DNA of 64,000 nucleotides from Bombardia bombarda (GCA_030512295.1 JAULSR010000002.1:3596001-3660000), one strand, 5' to 3'; positions 32,661 to 47,352 are shown, counted from the first letter of the stretch. The notes: a model not told the origin generated them from the letters alone. Translations and numbers: made by a program.

Positions 32661-35600
32661 AGTCACATGGGCCGAATAATACCCACGCATCACCTTCTCG
32701 TCCCCCCTGATCAGCCTACCTTAATGTGTTTATATTTGCTTTGTGTCAGATGAAGTCACGAACAAGAAAAAGAGGAACCATGTCAAATATACGAGTTCAG
32801 GACATACCATAGTAATCTTATCCGTGCTATCATTAGTGTATGTCAAAGAACAGTACGTCGATGTCTGTGACAAGTTGATGAACAGATAGCTGTCTACCTA
32901 ATCGGCAATCCCATTATCATCACCACCACCACAACAACCACTACCATCCCTTCAATATCCCGGTTTGACCCATGATGAGGTCGCCGAACCCCTTTCCCTA
33001 ATCTGCGAACCTCAATGTGGAAAAGGGGTAGGATGATGAGCGGTAAACCAGCTTACTGCACACCAACCAGACACCAATCGATTTTATTATTCCCACAACT
33101 ACAAACAGTTAATGCCGTATTGGAAATAGATGTGCTGTAGTTGTAGTGAAGGGGCACATACCGCTTGGTTGTCCTACATATGGCTAAGGTGGAGAGATCT
33201 TCTACAGCTTCAAGTATGTTATGCATTGCTACATATGACTCAGCGTGCAAATGGCATTCGTATTAATGGAATTAAAGATGGCGTCAAGACAGACTATCTA
33301 TCTCCATCCGTAGTCATCCACACTTACACACCAGTTCTCTCAGCCCACAAATTCCCGATATCTGCAAGGCTGCGAGACAGTATTTTTGGTATCGATGTCA
33401 TCGCTGCCAAATAGATAGTAAGTGTGGCGCCAAGATTGGGGGCTCAAATGGAGGCATGATGTATGTACGGTACCTCGGTAAGTTAGGGGAGGTAGGTAGG
33501 TCTGCGTATCGGTGGTATAGGCGGACGTGAGGCGAGCACCTCCAGCTGTGCCCGATTTGGGACACAGACCTGGAAATCACCATCCACTTTGGGATGGCGG
33601 TTTATGCCGCTGGACGCACGTCACCAACATAAACCCACCGGGGCGGCCGCCGCTATGAGGAAATAGTTTTACGAGCGTCGGGCGGGGAGGGTGTTGATGT
33701 CTCCAACCGCGAACCTCGGTGCAACGACACCAGACTGGAGTTTATGTATTTTTAGGCTGAGATGAAATGATGATACATAAAAGTTAATGACATTAAGATT
33801 TTCTACTTTTAACCACCACCGTGAAGTGGGTGGGACTTTCTTCAGTGTCTTGTTGACTCACCAAGCATGATCTGTTAATAAGGTAAAAGAACCAGACGCA
33901 GAGAAACAGGGAACTTTGAGGCTGTAAAAATCAACATCTTGTTAATAGCAAACCAGATGCAACCGTTTTTAGCATTGTCATAGTGCATATGCCTGTGATG
34001 CAAAGACACATGTTCACATCATCCCACACATCCACAACACAACGCCACGAGGGAAACCCACGACACTGGCCATGCATATGTGCATCTCGTTCAAGAAAGC
34101 CGTTCAAGTTGCATAAATAGGTATTGATTTTATAAAAAGTACCACAGATCATGACGAATAAGCCGCCATGTGTGTGTCTCTCTCTGTGCGTGTGTGCATG
34201 TGTATAGATTTGTCGTCGTCTTATTTCCGCATCATCCACCGCATCATCCACCGTAACAGCAATCGTCTCGATCCCGAAAACAAAACAACACACACGGCAT
34301 CTCCATGGGTGGTGGATGTCCACGAATGTTGCCAATTGGCCCAGACAGACGCGGCCGGCTCGTTATTCGTTGGCAGCCGCGGAATGTGTCTGCTGGCAGC
34401 GGGAGCTTGCAGTCGGATCGTCAAGCAGCCGCTGCAAGAGAATCTGAGCAGCCTATCGCGATCCAACACTCGGCCAACAGGGTTAAAATCCTTCAATGAT
34501 GCTGCTCCTCCCCAAAGGCCAAGCCAAGCAAAGCTCCTGCTCCACTAAAACTAAAAACTCCCCTCATCCACTGCTACTCTTCAGCAAATTTAGCTTTGGG
34601 GACTTTACAATGTGACTCTGCAGCAAGATGAGCGAATAGGATGAGGCGGAAAAGCCAAAATCCTCCGATGTGACTGCCAACTGGACTGACGGGCTTGGCA
34701 ACCAACGGGAAAGGAAGGAAGTATGGGGTAATTAGCCCACTTTCACCGACCCCTTCTCTCTTCTTGATCGATCCGGCCATTTAGCCCATCGGGTTCACGT
34801 CCTGGCTAGACGCCGCAATCTTGCTTACCGCGGGCGAAGCCTATTTCTAGCGCTGATCTTAGCCTCTGCGGCGAAACCCGTCGCAGTCGTCTCTCTGCTG
34901 CTGGCCACCCAGAGCCAGAGCCAGAGCTAACCTGCATTCGTTCAGTGCAGTGCCGTACCGCGGAAGGGCGGCCAGTTGGCGGTATATCGATTACGGGGCA
35001 GGTATGTACTGCATTAGCGAGGCGAGAATGAGAGGGCACAACGATGACCTACCACTTATCAGTCCAACACGTATGTACGAATGGATAGGTAAGGTAGTTT
35101 TTGCGGCGGCGGCGCCTCGATACGGACCTGCAATAATTGCCGTTCAAAACATGCGGCAGACGCGCGGCTGAGGCAATTGGCCTATCCGATACTCGTCTCA
35201 AACGCCAAAGTTTGTCTGTTTGAACCCAAATCCAAAGAAAAAAAAAAACAATTTGGCACTTGCCTTACTCACTCGCTCATCAGGTCATTCATTCGTGTGT
35301 TTGAGATAACCGCGCCAGCCTCGGCTGCCCCCAAATCGATACTGGGTACCTATATTTCATTTTCGTTGTTTAATCGCGGGTGAGTAACCCGCAGCAGGCT
35401 AAGTTAGGAAACGACTAGCGACTACTGTGGCTCCCGTAAAATTTGATGAGCGAAGTTGGTGGTCGGTGTTTGGGCTGGCGCCATGCTACGGTGCTGCTGC
35501 GCTGCGCTGCGTTGCTACCAGACCTCTAAGTGGTCATCATCATCTGGCCAACCGAACGAAATTTCCCGCCCGCCGCCAATGCTTCGTTATCGTCACCATC

Positions 35601-38600
35601 ATTACCATCGAGAGGGCCTCCCGCCTTGGTGGATGGATGCAGTTGCATTGCGCGGTGGCGCGTAGACAAGCTTCCCGAAATCCAGGGCTCACGATCTCAA
35701 CCTTGGCGGTGGTGAGTAAGGAGGTAAGGCAGTTGTGTAATGCCTCCATCACATGCCTCCATCACATGCCTCGGTGGGACGGCCGGCTTCGGTGTCGACA
35801 ACCATGATCATCATCGAGAGTTCGAACCTCATTGGTGCCTTCAACCTCTCAAGCTTACACAGTATCCAGCAGACCGACCCAAGCTGTGGCTGGCGTGAGA
35901 CATCTCACACACAATCCAACCCCAGAGTTTGGAAACGGGCCGTAGGTGACTGGGAAGGACGGGGGGAGGGGAGCTCTTACCACAGTAGAACAAGCAGTAG
36001 CTCCATAGTGGTCTTCGTCGTGATGTGTGGGGGCACAATGATAGGACCCGACTGCACGTCATCCATTCAGCCATCGTGCCACCACCACGGAGAAACCCTG
36101 AAGTAACCCAGCAACCACCTGTGTCCCCCCCCTTTTGGCGAGTTTTGTTTGCCCTCGAAAAGAGCAGCTCTCATCTTCGCAAGCTTCAGCCACAGGGTGA
36201 TACAGAACGTCTAGGCTCTGTTTGGAAGCTATCATCGCATGAACTTGGCATACACAAAATGTCGATCATAATGCCGAAGACGAAAATAGCTGCGAAACAA
36301 CGCAATGGAGATTTCCCCGGATTTTAAAATTTCCTTTCTTTTGGGATCCCTTGGCGTCTCGACTGATGAATTTAGTACCCGGGTCCTCCATCTTGTTGCC
36401 TCCGATGCGTCGGATACCTATGCGTTGAGGTTATTCTCGTCGTTTGTAGCACAAGTTGTGTTTGGCTGGGCTGCAACAGCGAGAGGGAAAATATCCATCA
36501 AGAATACAACGTGTGTTGTTGGAATTAGTAACGAGCTGTGCATGAGCTGCTGAGCTGTAAGCTGCAAGCTCCCCGCCGATCAAGACATGATACGCATAAA
36601 ATATGTCTTGGAAATCTTCAACCGCAACCAACAGCCTCCAACCATTGAAGAAGCCTTCCCATGTGGTTGATGCTTGTGGGCCGCATATCCCGAATCAGGT
36701 GGTCGAGATTGAAGGGGGGCACGCTTAGCTTTCACGTGGTAGCTTCACAAGCTCATCACTCTCACAGGCTCACAGTCAGTCATTGAAGCTCACAGCCACA
36801 TGGAGGTGGTGAGAGTGACAAGTTTGATTGGCACCATGATTGGCACCATGATTGGCAGCCACGAGTCTGGTTTGCAAGTTTTGGTTGAGACATGCGTCGC
36901 CCAATTACGGGGCCCGCTGCTGTTGTCTTAGCAGCCGCCCCCGACACACGTCTTGCCAAGCGGGGGCTGGATTCGGAATGGTGGGGGACGTTTCCGATGT
37001 GGAGTCCGGGTGGCTCGGTGGGTGGCCTCTGGCTTGGATTTCTTTGGCTCCCCGGACCGGAGCGAAGGTCGTCGGTCTGCGGAGACATGCGGAGAAAGGC
37101 ACCACGTTAAATGGCTTAGAGGGGGCGGTGTACTCGGACGGGCTCCTTTTTACAGCCGATCAGGTGGGGATTATCAGCAGCGGTGCATGGAGGACGACGA
37201 CGATGGCAATTTTGATCGCTATGGACGTATATGCACGCTCGAGGAGAAGCTGTATCGGCCATACTGATACCTCAAGTGAAGTCATAGCACCCGCGTCTCG
37301 AAATTGCCCCCATGCACAGAGTCAGTCACTCCCCCTCTCCCTGATTAGTAAAAACCATGGGGGGGGAGGGGGGGGGAAGAAACATCAACTCCCAGCACAA
37401 CGGTAAGAAGTCATCAATACCACGAGAAACACAAACACAGTGAATTTGGGATTTTCCTGAACAGGCATTGGGGCCTTTGAACCTTGAAACACCACGAACC
37501 CTACCGTCTTCCCAATCCAGACAATCCCCCCCATCCGTTGCGGCGCTGCAGTGCCGCATCACAGCAAAACCTTAACATTTTCTGAGACTTTGTATGTCGC
37601 GACCCGCTGAGCAGAGAAACGTAGTGGGTGTGATCAATTGCATCCTCCCACTCCGACACCTGTATATGTTGCCATGCATTACATTACATCAGCAGCCCCA
37701 GCACCACAGCCAAAATACTTGAATCCTTCGTCCCCCGGATGCAAATGTTTCTCTCCAGCCGTTCTGATAATAGGTACCCAGGCAATTGCAATGCGATTGG
37801 ATTCTCATAAAGGTTTATGGTGGGTGTCATCGCCGTCGTCCGTACATGATGCATGAAGCAAACAAAAACGACTATAAACAAAACGGATACTTCTAGATTC
37901 TTCTTCCACCGAGTTTTACGCAAGCGGGCTGTGGTGCTTGCCTGTTTGTCTGTCGGTGTTGAATCTAGATCGGCCTGCCCGGAGGATGCGATGCCCGTCC
38001 TCGGCTCTTCTGTGGTACAGTTGCCAAGTTGCACGAACACACACCAACGGTGTATGTAGGTTTGCAAATGTACCGTTGTCGTATTGATGAAAGCCTCTTG
38101 AACCGCAGCAGGGTTATTTTATTTTATCCAGACAATATGATTCTCTACATACCTCGCGGGCGATATCAAGGGAGTCACTCACCGCATTCCTAAAGCGCTT
38201 CAGGGGGTGTTTGCCCTATAACAATCAGTCTTTCGTGATATTACACATAATACACGCCGGGGTAAATATTGAGTTTTAGAGCTAATTCTATTCGTACTAA
38301 GGTAGTGTAACATGGAAATGCACCGTTGTTATCTGTTTCAATACAGTTATTATACTGCAGCCTGCAACGCGCTAGCTCAGGCACTGGAGTTCCTTCCCAT
38401 TTCCACAAATGCCGTCCCCCTGAACCATGCCCCTGTGACAATGACCATTGCAGTGACCACAAGGCGTCGACACTCGACACCCTTCAGTGCCCTGGTCTAA
38501 CGATCCGTCGTCCAGTCCAGTCCTTCCTGATAGCCAGATCGGAAGCGTGACTGCTGCTGTGAGCGAACCGTTATACACGATCTCACGCACGGCTTTTCAC

Positions 38601-41600
38601 TCAAGACATTTTTTTGCTTTGTAATTGCGTCGTGCCACGATGCTCGGTCGGGCACAAACTTCAATATTTACCGCAGCTATTGGTCATGCATGTATGAACG
38701 GGTAATCAGGAGATACTTACATACTTGATAATGTTGGCGGAATTCAAATCGTTAGTATCAAAACGTGCATCTCATTAACAAATATTCAGCTTGACGTTGC
38801 TGGCTGCTTCCAGCTTGTTTCGGCCGGCAGTGCTGTCTACCCCCCTCGAGCACCCCACAGGCCACGGCCGAAATTCCACGACGGGCAGGCGGGGTGCATC
38901 ACACCACACCACCACCAAAACCCAAAGCAGCTGCTGCTGAGGCGCTGTTCGGCTTGGGAAATGGCAAATAATGATGACGCATCCTGGACCTACGAGTGGA
39001 ACTGATGCTTGGCCTGCTACCAACAGCAGACTTGGAAAGCTCAGGCACCCTCATCATCCATCATCCTCCATCATCACATAAGCTAGCACCTAGCAACAGA
39101 TGCAGATGCCTACGGAATACGTAAGCTAGAGGGGGGCTTCGCAGCTCCTCTTTTCCTTCCCTGTTTGACACAGACACAAGTTGTCGCTTCAACGTTTCGT
39201 TTCACCGCTATCCCAAATTCATAGGGCCAAGGGGGTGGTAGTGGAGGGGGAGGCAAAAAGAAAAAAACGACGGGGGTTCTCCGCGACCTCGCAGGAAACA
39301 GGAACAAGGGGGCAGGTAGGACGCTGGGACTATAAAAGCCTAGTGTGGGTTTCTTTTCTCCACTCCCCTGCGTTTCCCCCCTTGCCGGCTATGCGAGATT
39401 GATTGGATCTGGATGATGATATTCGATCAACGCATTCCCGTCCGTCCCTCGATCGGCTCTCCTCCATCAAGCAATTTGCTATCCCGTACTCGTGCGTCTG
39501 CCTGTCGACATTCTCCTTTTGACAGCAGACAGATAGACGAACCCATGGACAGTGGCAGTGACAGGCACAGGCACGCAGACGGAAGGACGGGACATGACCG
39601 AAGGATTGATGGGCTTTATGCTTTCCGGTCGGTCGGAAACAGACCCGACAGACACTGCCCTGCCGCACCTGGTTTTGTGTGGTGTGGCGTGGCCAAGAAA
39701 GCAAAGTTGCCGATCCGGGGCTTGACTCGAAACATTGGGATGAGGCTCGTTCATGAATAGGTAAGTGTCAATGTCCTGGAGAGAAGGAGAAAAAAAAAAA
39801 CTGTCAGGAGCCTCAGGAACTGTAGAGATGCGGCGGCTGTTTACAATGTGTTTTTGCCCAGAGATTTTCCACTACGGGCAGCAGCGGCGGTGGTGCTTGT
39901 GGCGGCGGCGACGGCGGCGGCGAGTGCATGCCCGGCCAAATATTAAGACGCTATTTGCACGGCACATATGCTTGTTGCCTTTTGCGCGCCGCCAGAACAA
40001 AAGTCAATAGCCGGTGCTAAGGTAGGTGGCTCAAGTAGGCAAGGTAAGGCGATTATTGAGATGTCCGTTCGGGCCTATCTGTCAGTTTTTGGGGCAGTTT
40101 TCATACCACTGCCACCTACGTGGCTGCGTCGAAGGTGTCGAAGGCGATAGTGTGCTGCTGGCTGATTGGGCGGGGGTCCATGGAAGCTGTTGATGTGCTG
40201 GACAGCAAAGCCATCAATGGAAAGGTGACAGCTGTTATTAGCCCCATCTGGTTACTTTGCTCTTGTCGAGCTTGCCTTTTGATGACTCAACGAGGATATC
40301 AAACAATCATAACGGGCAACAGTGTCCTAGGGGCCAATCGATATCTCTAGACCATCACCTAGAACTAATTCGTATCGTGGATTTGATGTTCTCGACACTG
40401 TTACGAATCACGATTGGCCCCTGAGGCGGCAGGTACATCCCACCCCGGCCAAGACAGGGTCACAGTGGACGAACCCCCTCGCTTGTTTCATGTCTAGACG
40501 TCGGGCTCAAGACCCGCCAATCGCGACCAGCCACCGTCGGATCGCTGGCATTCTGAGAATTTGGGCGTGCGAGCTCTCGGCCAATTCATCAAAGGGGTTA
40601 TGCACAGAGTCTTGACGGCAGGGCGAAATGCAAACCCGCAGCCATTCAAATCGCCGTGGCACCAGCCTCCTCTTATTAACACCTAACAGCAAGCCACTGA
40701 TTGCCATGACTCTGTGCAGCGTGCAGCATCACAATGTCTAATTGTTCGGTTGAGGCATGGAGGAACGGATTGTATTGTGTGATGGGGACATGGCATCCAT
40801 GGGGCATGGATTCCTAGACTCCTAGTAGGGTAGGCATGGGAAACGAAGTTTCGACATCTGCAATTTACACCCAACATGCATCGACAGAACCAAATGTTTC
40901 TGGAGAATCCTTGACATCCCTGGATGATAAAGCCGTGAGCTGCCCGCTGTCACCCATCCCTTCCCGCTTGCCCTGGCCAGCGTGGAATCCACGATCCGAT
41001 AATACAAAACACAAACAAGAACCATCGATACCACTAGCCAGTCGGCGTTAGAGTTAGCTAGACTGGAAGCCTCCTGACTCGTCCTCTCCCTCCCTTTGGC
41101 AGTAGACCTTGCGACCTTCAGTCTCTCTCCGACACCCTTCCTTCGATCCAGGCCGGTTCCATCGAAAAGGGCGAATTTGCGTTGCATGGACTTTGCCAAC
41201 GGCGCCTCCATTCGACGGCTCATTCTTTTTTGCCCGTAAGTTGCGCGCGTTAGTCATTTCCATGTACTGTGGCCCTGAAACCACGTCGATATATCGAGCC
41301 CTGCAATCCTCCTCCCACAAATTGAATGCTCCCTTCGACCTGCCCAAGACCACATACAAAGTCCACCCAGCAGCCGCCTCCCATTGCCATTCGCTTGCAA
41401 ACAACACAAGCTCTCACAGATCCTTTATACTTCGCCTGCCACCTGGCCGCATCCGACCCTTGCTGTCACCATCCTCTCCCACCGCATCCTTCTGTTTCTG
41501 TGACTTTGGATTGACGGCTCCGGATTTCAAGCCTTGCCGCAGGCTTAGTTACCTAACTAACAGCTTATCCCGTCGAGCAGCTTCACAGGCAGCTTCGTGG

Positions 41601-43437
41601 GCAGCTTTTTGTCGACCAGACCATTCTGATTGGACCAGCCGCAAGCGCACCTCTTCTCTCTCAAGGCCTGACTCGTGGGCCCCTTCTGTACTCTTCACCC
41701 CTCATTCGCTCGACAGCAACCAACCCCGCTCCGCCTCGCTATTGCCGCTGCCCCAGCAGACCAAGCAGACGCCAGCGCGAATCAACCCCCGCTGACAGGT
41801 GACACTGGGCGACTGCTCGAACACGCTCCCCCAAGAAGCACCCAAGCATTTCAGGCCGACCGCCATTTGCATCCAGAAGCTGCTAGGTTTTTAGCGCGCG
41901 ACTGCCACTCGCCCGCTTTACCGCACACTTTACCGCACGCTCGCATCCAATTTTGGCACCCTTTCAACCATATTAATCCCTTCGGCGCCCTCGAGCCCCG
42001 GATCCAAAATAACGAGACGCAGCAGCCTCAGCATCTTCGCTGGAACCAAACATCATTTTCCGTTTTTGTCTCTATTTTCCCCGGTTCGCCTTCCTGTTCT
42101 GTCCCTGTCTGTCAACTCTTTCCGCTGGATCGGACTCCCCAACACACCCTAATACGCCATACGTCTTGCTTAATTCGGCTCAGAGCTTAGTCCTCGGCAC
42201 CCGATCCTAAACCTTGACGACTAAGTGACCCCACAGGCCCCACGACAATCCAGCCAGCGCAGCACCCCGTGCACAGATCGGCCTTTAGCCCCAAGTTTAG
42301 CAACACCAAGTGCTGGACACACACTCCGACATTCTGACTCGCATCCATCTTAATCGGCAGGAGCGATCCCGCTCTGCACAAAAACAAGTCGGCAATATTC
42401 CATTTCATCTTCTTCGTCGCCTCCGCCTCACATCTTAATCACTCTATTGTGCCGAGCGAGTTATCCACGCATCGTCGTGATCTTTCTTGTTTTTTTGCTT
42501 GCTTGTCTGCGGCCCCTCACTCAGCCATCGCAACGCCGAAACCTCCGTCGCCCGCGAGCAAACTCGAGTATTACAGAAGACTGTCGGCCACTTTGCAAAA
42601 ACAAACGCTAAACAAAAAAAAAAAAGTAACAACAGGATTTGCTGCTTGCTTGTTCTGGTAGTTTCTTGCTTCTGCTCTCCCCTCGAGAGACCCTTGCCGG
42701 AGTTGACCGTCTGCTCCCGTCAAGCCACCCTCTCGCTTGATTGGCGCATCACAAGGCCGGACTAGTCTCGCCTCCTGCCATCGCCAACCCTTGTCAACCC
42801 TGCAGCATTCCAGCCAGACCAGCCCAAGCCTGGAACTGGTGATCGCATCCCCCACCCCGGTCCCCGACCGATACAGTGGCCACGCTCAAATCGCTTCCGC
42901 TGCACCACCTCACACACCCCTGTCCACCTGCCCTGGTCGGCCACCACCTGGAACGCCCTCACTCAGCCTCGTGCACTTGCACGTCACCCTCTGACGAAAA
43001 AGCCACTGAGACACGCAGCCACAAGCAGCCCAGACAGCCCAGACGAAAGCCTGTACTAAAACACCTGGCTCGTCTCTCAGCCTTTCTCACTATTGCCCAG
43101 CCCACAACCCGACCTACCCCATTATTTCCAGACCTTTTCTGGCCCCATGAACTTGGCTGCACACCAGTTCGTGTAAGCCGGTACCGTATCTGTACCATCC
43201 CACACCACCCTCGCACCCTTTTTCATTATATACCTCGAGGGTGCACAATCCTTTCCCGACTCATCTCGCTCGCTCTATTGACATTTCGTCATTACGGCAT
43301 CTAGCATCCTTTCCTTTCCTTTCCGGATCTTTATCTAAGGAGAGAGTTAGTCCCATAACTCTTCGGACATTCGACCAACCAACCAACCAACCTCCCACTT
43401 TTTATCTTTTCACACCTACTACACATCCACATCCAAC
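32075..43437. other. Gene-poor region, 11.4 kb
   Basis: No convincing gene is found. The open frames are short, overlap on both strands and are rich in residues encoded by simple sequence. Features seen: (CA)n at about 32252-32265, (TGC)n at 32631-32658, TAGG motifs near 33490, a GGC-rich patch at 39885-39925, and poly-pyrimidine sequence from about 41100 to 43430 that is probably a long leader and promoter for the cyclin gene. Unannotated non-coding transcripts are possible. Confidence 0.55.
32631..32658 (+). repeat. (TGC)n microsatellite
   Basis: About nine uninterrupted TGC triplets, about 560 bp downstream of the cdk1 stop. Confidence 0.9.
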
Positions 43438-44607
43438 ATGGAGTCATTATCACCAACAACTCTGAGCATGGCCGAGCTCAACTCAAGCGCTCTCGACGTC
43501 TTTGTCTACAAGCCGGTCGACCACGAGATGATCAGATATTTGGCAGATGCCGCCTTCAACGTTATCCAGTGCGATCCCAACATGATGCCACCACCAACCG
43601 AACTCAGCCAGTCACGGGTCCCCACGCCTCCCCGGACACCGTCCCCGAGAGTAGTGCGGTGTGAAGATGGCACTCTTCCGAGCCTCGAGGACTTCATCAC
43701 AAAGCTGGTGTACTCATCTAACGTCCAGGTCCCGACCCTGATGTCTACGCTCGTCTATCTTAACAGGCTAAAGTCGCGTCTGCAGCCCATGGCGAAGGGC
43801 CTGAGGTGTACTACCCACCGCATCTTCTTGGCTTCGCTGATTCTCGCGGCCAAGTACCTCAACGACAGCAGCCCCAAGAACAAGCACTGGGCTACTTACA
43901 GTGTGGTCTCAACGCAGCAGAGTCTATTTGGATTCAACAAGACTGAGGTCAACTTGATGGAGAAGCAGCTCTTGTTCCTTCTGGACTGGGACCTGCGCAT
44001 CACCGAGGAGGATCTTTATCGTGAGCTTGACTACTTTCTGGAGCCCATCCGTTGCGAGCTTGGAGCACGCCATGCCCGTGCCATGAAGCGCGAGGCCAAG
44101 AGACTCCAGGATGCCCAGCGCATTCTTGACACTCAGCGTATTCTTGAGGCTCAGCACCGACTCGAGGAGGAAGCCTGGATCTCCGTGCACAACGCTAGCT
44201 CTGGCACTTACATCACTCCGCCATCATCCCGCGAAAACTCTCGGTCGCGCCACGCTACTCCAGAGTCGCTTCGCGAAGTCTCGCCGCCTGGGCTTTTCAG
44301 CAGCAGCTCGTCCTACGCCAGCTCAACGAACAGCCGCGCAACAACGCCGCTTAGCGAATTGGGTGCAGAGTCGCACCCATACATCTACAACTACCCCGAG
44401 GAGCTCTACCAGTCGCCAGTCGAGATTATGATGGATCGGCCATGTGTGCCTGCGAAGGACCCCATCTATGCGAAGGGCCGCAAACAGATGCTACCGTACG
44501 AGATCAGCGCAGAGGAGCTGCGGAATATGGAGGACGGAGGACGGGTGAAGCGCATGCGCGGCATGCTGGGACGGGTTTTTGGAAGTAACGGTGTTGCGGT
44601 ACGGTGA
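43438..44607 (+). CDS. PCL/Pho80-type cyclin
   Basis: A single-exon 389-residue protein. The cyclin box at about residues 80-195 shows LVYSSNVQVPTLMSTLVYLNRL, CTTHRIFLASLILAAKYLNDSS, NKHWATYS and NLMEKQLLFLLDWDLRITEEDLYREL, the pattern of G1/S Pcl1/Pcl2-like cyclins. These bind the Pho85-type CDK and act in G1 progression, morphogenesis and nutrient signalling. Before the box is a TP-rich segment (PTPPRTPSPR) with candidate CDK sites. After it comes a charged helix with a repeated RILDTQRILEAQ pattern (about 225-245), then a Ser-rich disordered tail. The start context is CCAACATGG, strong. An unusually long, CT-rich upstream region suggests a long 5' leader, common for fungal G1 regulators. 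Confidence 0.88.
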   Translation: MESLSPTTLSMAELNSSALDVFVYKPVDHEMIRYLADAAFNVIQCDPNMMPPPTELSQSRVPTPPRTPSPRVVRCEDGTLPSLEDFITKLVYSSNVQVPTLMSTLVYLNRLKSRLQPMAKGLRCTTHRIFLASLILAAKYLNDSSPKNKHWATYSVVSTQQSLFGFNKTEVNLMEKQLLFLLDWDLRITEEDLYRELDYFLEPIRCELGARHARAMKREAKRLQDAQRILDTQRILEAQHRLEEEAWISVHNASSGTYITPPSSRENSRSRHATPESLREVSPPGLFSSSSSYASSTNSRATTPLSELGAESHPYIYNYPEELYQSPVEIMMDRPCVPAKDPIYAKGRKQMLPYEISAEELRNMEDGGRVKRMRGMLGRVFGSNGVAVR

Positions 44608-45822
44608 AGGAGGAATAGGGGCGAGGGTGCTATCACCACATGACTGACACATGACACTTTGCATTTGGCATTACTGCATTGATTGCGTTCTGCAATTTTT
44701 GGGGGAGTTGGGGTTCGATTTCCCGGGTATGGCTCTGGTTTGCAGCCAACAAGAAAAAAGCGAGGTGTTAACTGGTTTGATGCGGTCTGGCCTAATCGGT
44801 TGGCCCACCGTTTTTACAATGCATGCATCACAAACCACGGATATTCTCCACACATGGAGATATGTTGGGTGGGAATCGGTTGGGTGGCAGGCTGCTCGGC
44901 TGAGCTTTTACCATGCCCCTCCAAGATGCAAAGCATCTGGACTGGACTCTGGCGTTATTTACTTTTTTTTTTTGCTCTTATGGCTCTCCCGGTACATACC
45001 ACATCACATCACATCGTATTGATCACGATGTAATATTATTACGTTTTTTTTTATCTGCATCATGGAGAGTAAGGGGAATAGTACACATTCGGTGAGGAAT
45101 AAACTATGGCCGGCCTTGTTTGCCTAATCATATTATATTAATCTCATTAATGGTGGGATGCTATTGTTGGAGCGGCGAGAATATGGAGACATGAATAAGG
45201 TCAACATAATAGCATGAGATGGGATGGGACTTTTTTAGCAGTGGTGATAATGCGATATTGGCATAGGGCACAGGGCATAGTGCATATTGGTTGCGAGGAG
45301 CAAAATACCACTCTACGCATAGGATCTACATTGATACCTTTGATGCATACATAATGGGATATCCGACTCATTCTAGGAGACATTTCCGAACATCATACTA
45401 TTACCAGACACCTTTTTGCTTGTGACACATTAATTGCAATTGTGATTAAAAGTCTTGTTAAGGACTGACGTGGCCGTGGTTTTAGCCACTGCCTAGACTA
45501 CCTAGAGTATGTGGTCGTGGCCGTTGTTTGCATGGGATAGACTGGATGGGTGCCGGACGGTGGCCAAATTCGGGGTTGGATCCGGCCTCCTTTCGGGGCA
45601 TTTTGTAGGTGTGAGTGTGCGTGTGTCTGCCTGAGACGAGCAATAACCATGCGCATGAATCGACAAGGTGGGAACAATCACCAACTGAGAAGCTTGTGAC
45701 TCGTACGCACGCAACGCACGCACGACAAGCCACTTAGGCAGCTGACTGGCTAGGTAACTACAGGGTGAAGATGATAAGAGAAATAAAGCTGGGTTCGGTA
45801 CTTGAGTGTTGATGTGGCTGAA

Positions 45823-45825
<3 letters not shown>

Positions 45826-45856
<31 letters not shown>
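45826..45856 (+). repeat. 31-nt poly-A tract
   Basis: An uninterrupted A run in non-coding DNA. I see no gene-derived sequence or target-site duplication beside it that would mark a retrotransposed copy. Confidence 0.9.
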
Positions 45857-45859
<3 letters not shown>

Positions 45860-47298
45860 CTAAGTGTGTTAGTTGTGTTGTTGTCGAGTGTCGAGTGTCG
45901 ACAAACACGGTTACCGCTACGCATGAGTGACTGAGTTGATGCACGAGAAGTGACTGACTGCGGCAAACCTTGTACGGTGATTGCGGGCTACCCCGCCACA
46001 AAAAGAATCGGGGCTAGGTACCTAGGTACCTATCGGTGCTGTGAATCTGCCCGCTATAGCGGCCTCCCTCTAGGGGCCCTGTTACCCCTGGACCAGGTAG
46101 GTAGGTAGGGTAGTCCAATGGATGCTGCGGGAATCTCGCAATCAACCCCTCCGAACAGCCCGTAATGCGGCCCGCGTAGCTACACTAGGAAGGATGGAAT
46201 CTTGTTGAGGTAGGTTTGTGTGCAGATTCCGATCTCGAAAGGCGGCCAATAAACTGACCCAGAGGCATGTACCGGGGTTTGGAAATGGGCAGTGTAAATA
46301 GAGTGCGGATACGCATCGGCAAACATGCCTCCTTTACACCTACTTGGGAGGAAGGGTCGCCGCTCACTCAACCTCACCGAGGTACGATGAATTAGAAGTA
46401 ACCCTTGCGAAAGCTGGATGGGTTGAATCCATCCCGAAAATTTGAGTTGCGGTGCGTGTTACGTTGCACAATACCAAGAACAAAAGTGGGCTTTTCTTTC
46501 CAGCAACATTTCAGACCGAAATGCGAATACGCTGGGGGGTTGGAAGAAAAACATCAGATCGAACAGCCAATCAACGACTGCACTTAATGTTGTTGTTGTT
46601 GCTGCCCGTCGGGCGTAGTATCTGGGTGGGTGATGATAGGTTTGATGCGATAGGCTAGCTACCCGACCCAAGGTAACCGAGACCCCGAAATTGACCGGTC
46701 CGGGACTGAACCCTTCCTGCGGCGTCACAAAACTTTTGGGTTTGGAACTTTGGGGACCAAGTTGCACACAAATTATTGTACGGAGGAATCTCGGTCTGCG
46801 CGCGCATCTCGGCGGCGACGGCGGCGAAGCGGCAAGGAGGAATCTGGAGATAAGGTCGCGGTGCGGTGGCCCGCCCGTTGGGTAACGTGAAGCGGCCGAC
46901 TTTGTCCAATGTCGTGGTTGGGTGGCCACCTATAGCCGGCCTCTTTTCTCTTCACCTTGTGCTTCACCTTGCCGCAGCTGCGTGTCACACACATACCCAG
47001 TCGTTGCAGGTCGCTCGGTAGGTGGGCAGACGGACTGAGTGGTGATCGACTGGACGCGACTGACAAGGCTACTTGGGAATAGCCTTTTTGTGATTTTCAT
47101 CACGATGGGGCCAGAAAAAAGGGGACAGGGAGGAAGGGTGTCATTGGAGCCGCCTCATGTCAGTCGGGCAACTGTCCGTCCTGTCGCTTGTCTGAATGAG
47201 GCTCTGTTGGGGGTCCTTGTGCTTGTGTTTGTGTATTTTGTTTGCATTTTGCATTTTAGGTGAGGTATGATATGATATGATGTGATATAATGCATGTG

Positions 47299-47352
47299 CA
47301 ACCAACCAACCAACCAACCAAACGGGGCAGCCAGCCAGCCAGCCAGCCAGCC
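47299..47352 (+). repeat. Adjacent (CCAA)n and (CAGC)n microsatellites
   Basis: About five CCAA units and about six CAGC units separated by six or seven bases. Confidence 0.9.

Noticed and set aside
36852..37406. 184-codon plus-strand frame
   Set aside because: No domain, no good context, poly-Gly from a G run, overlapped by frames on the other strand.
41109..41795. 228-codon frame upstream of the cyclin
   Set aside because: Pro/Ser-rich composition is what CT-rich leader DNA gives in any frame; no domain, and overlapping frames are similar.
47299..47352. Possible CRISPR-like or satellite array
   Set aside because: They are plain 4-bp microsatellites without spacers; CRISPR is not expected in a fungus.
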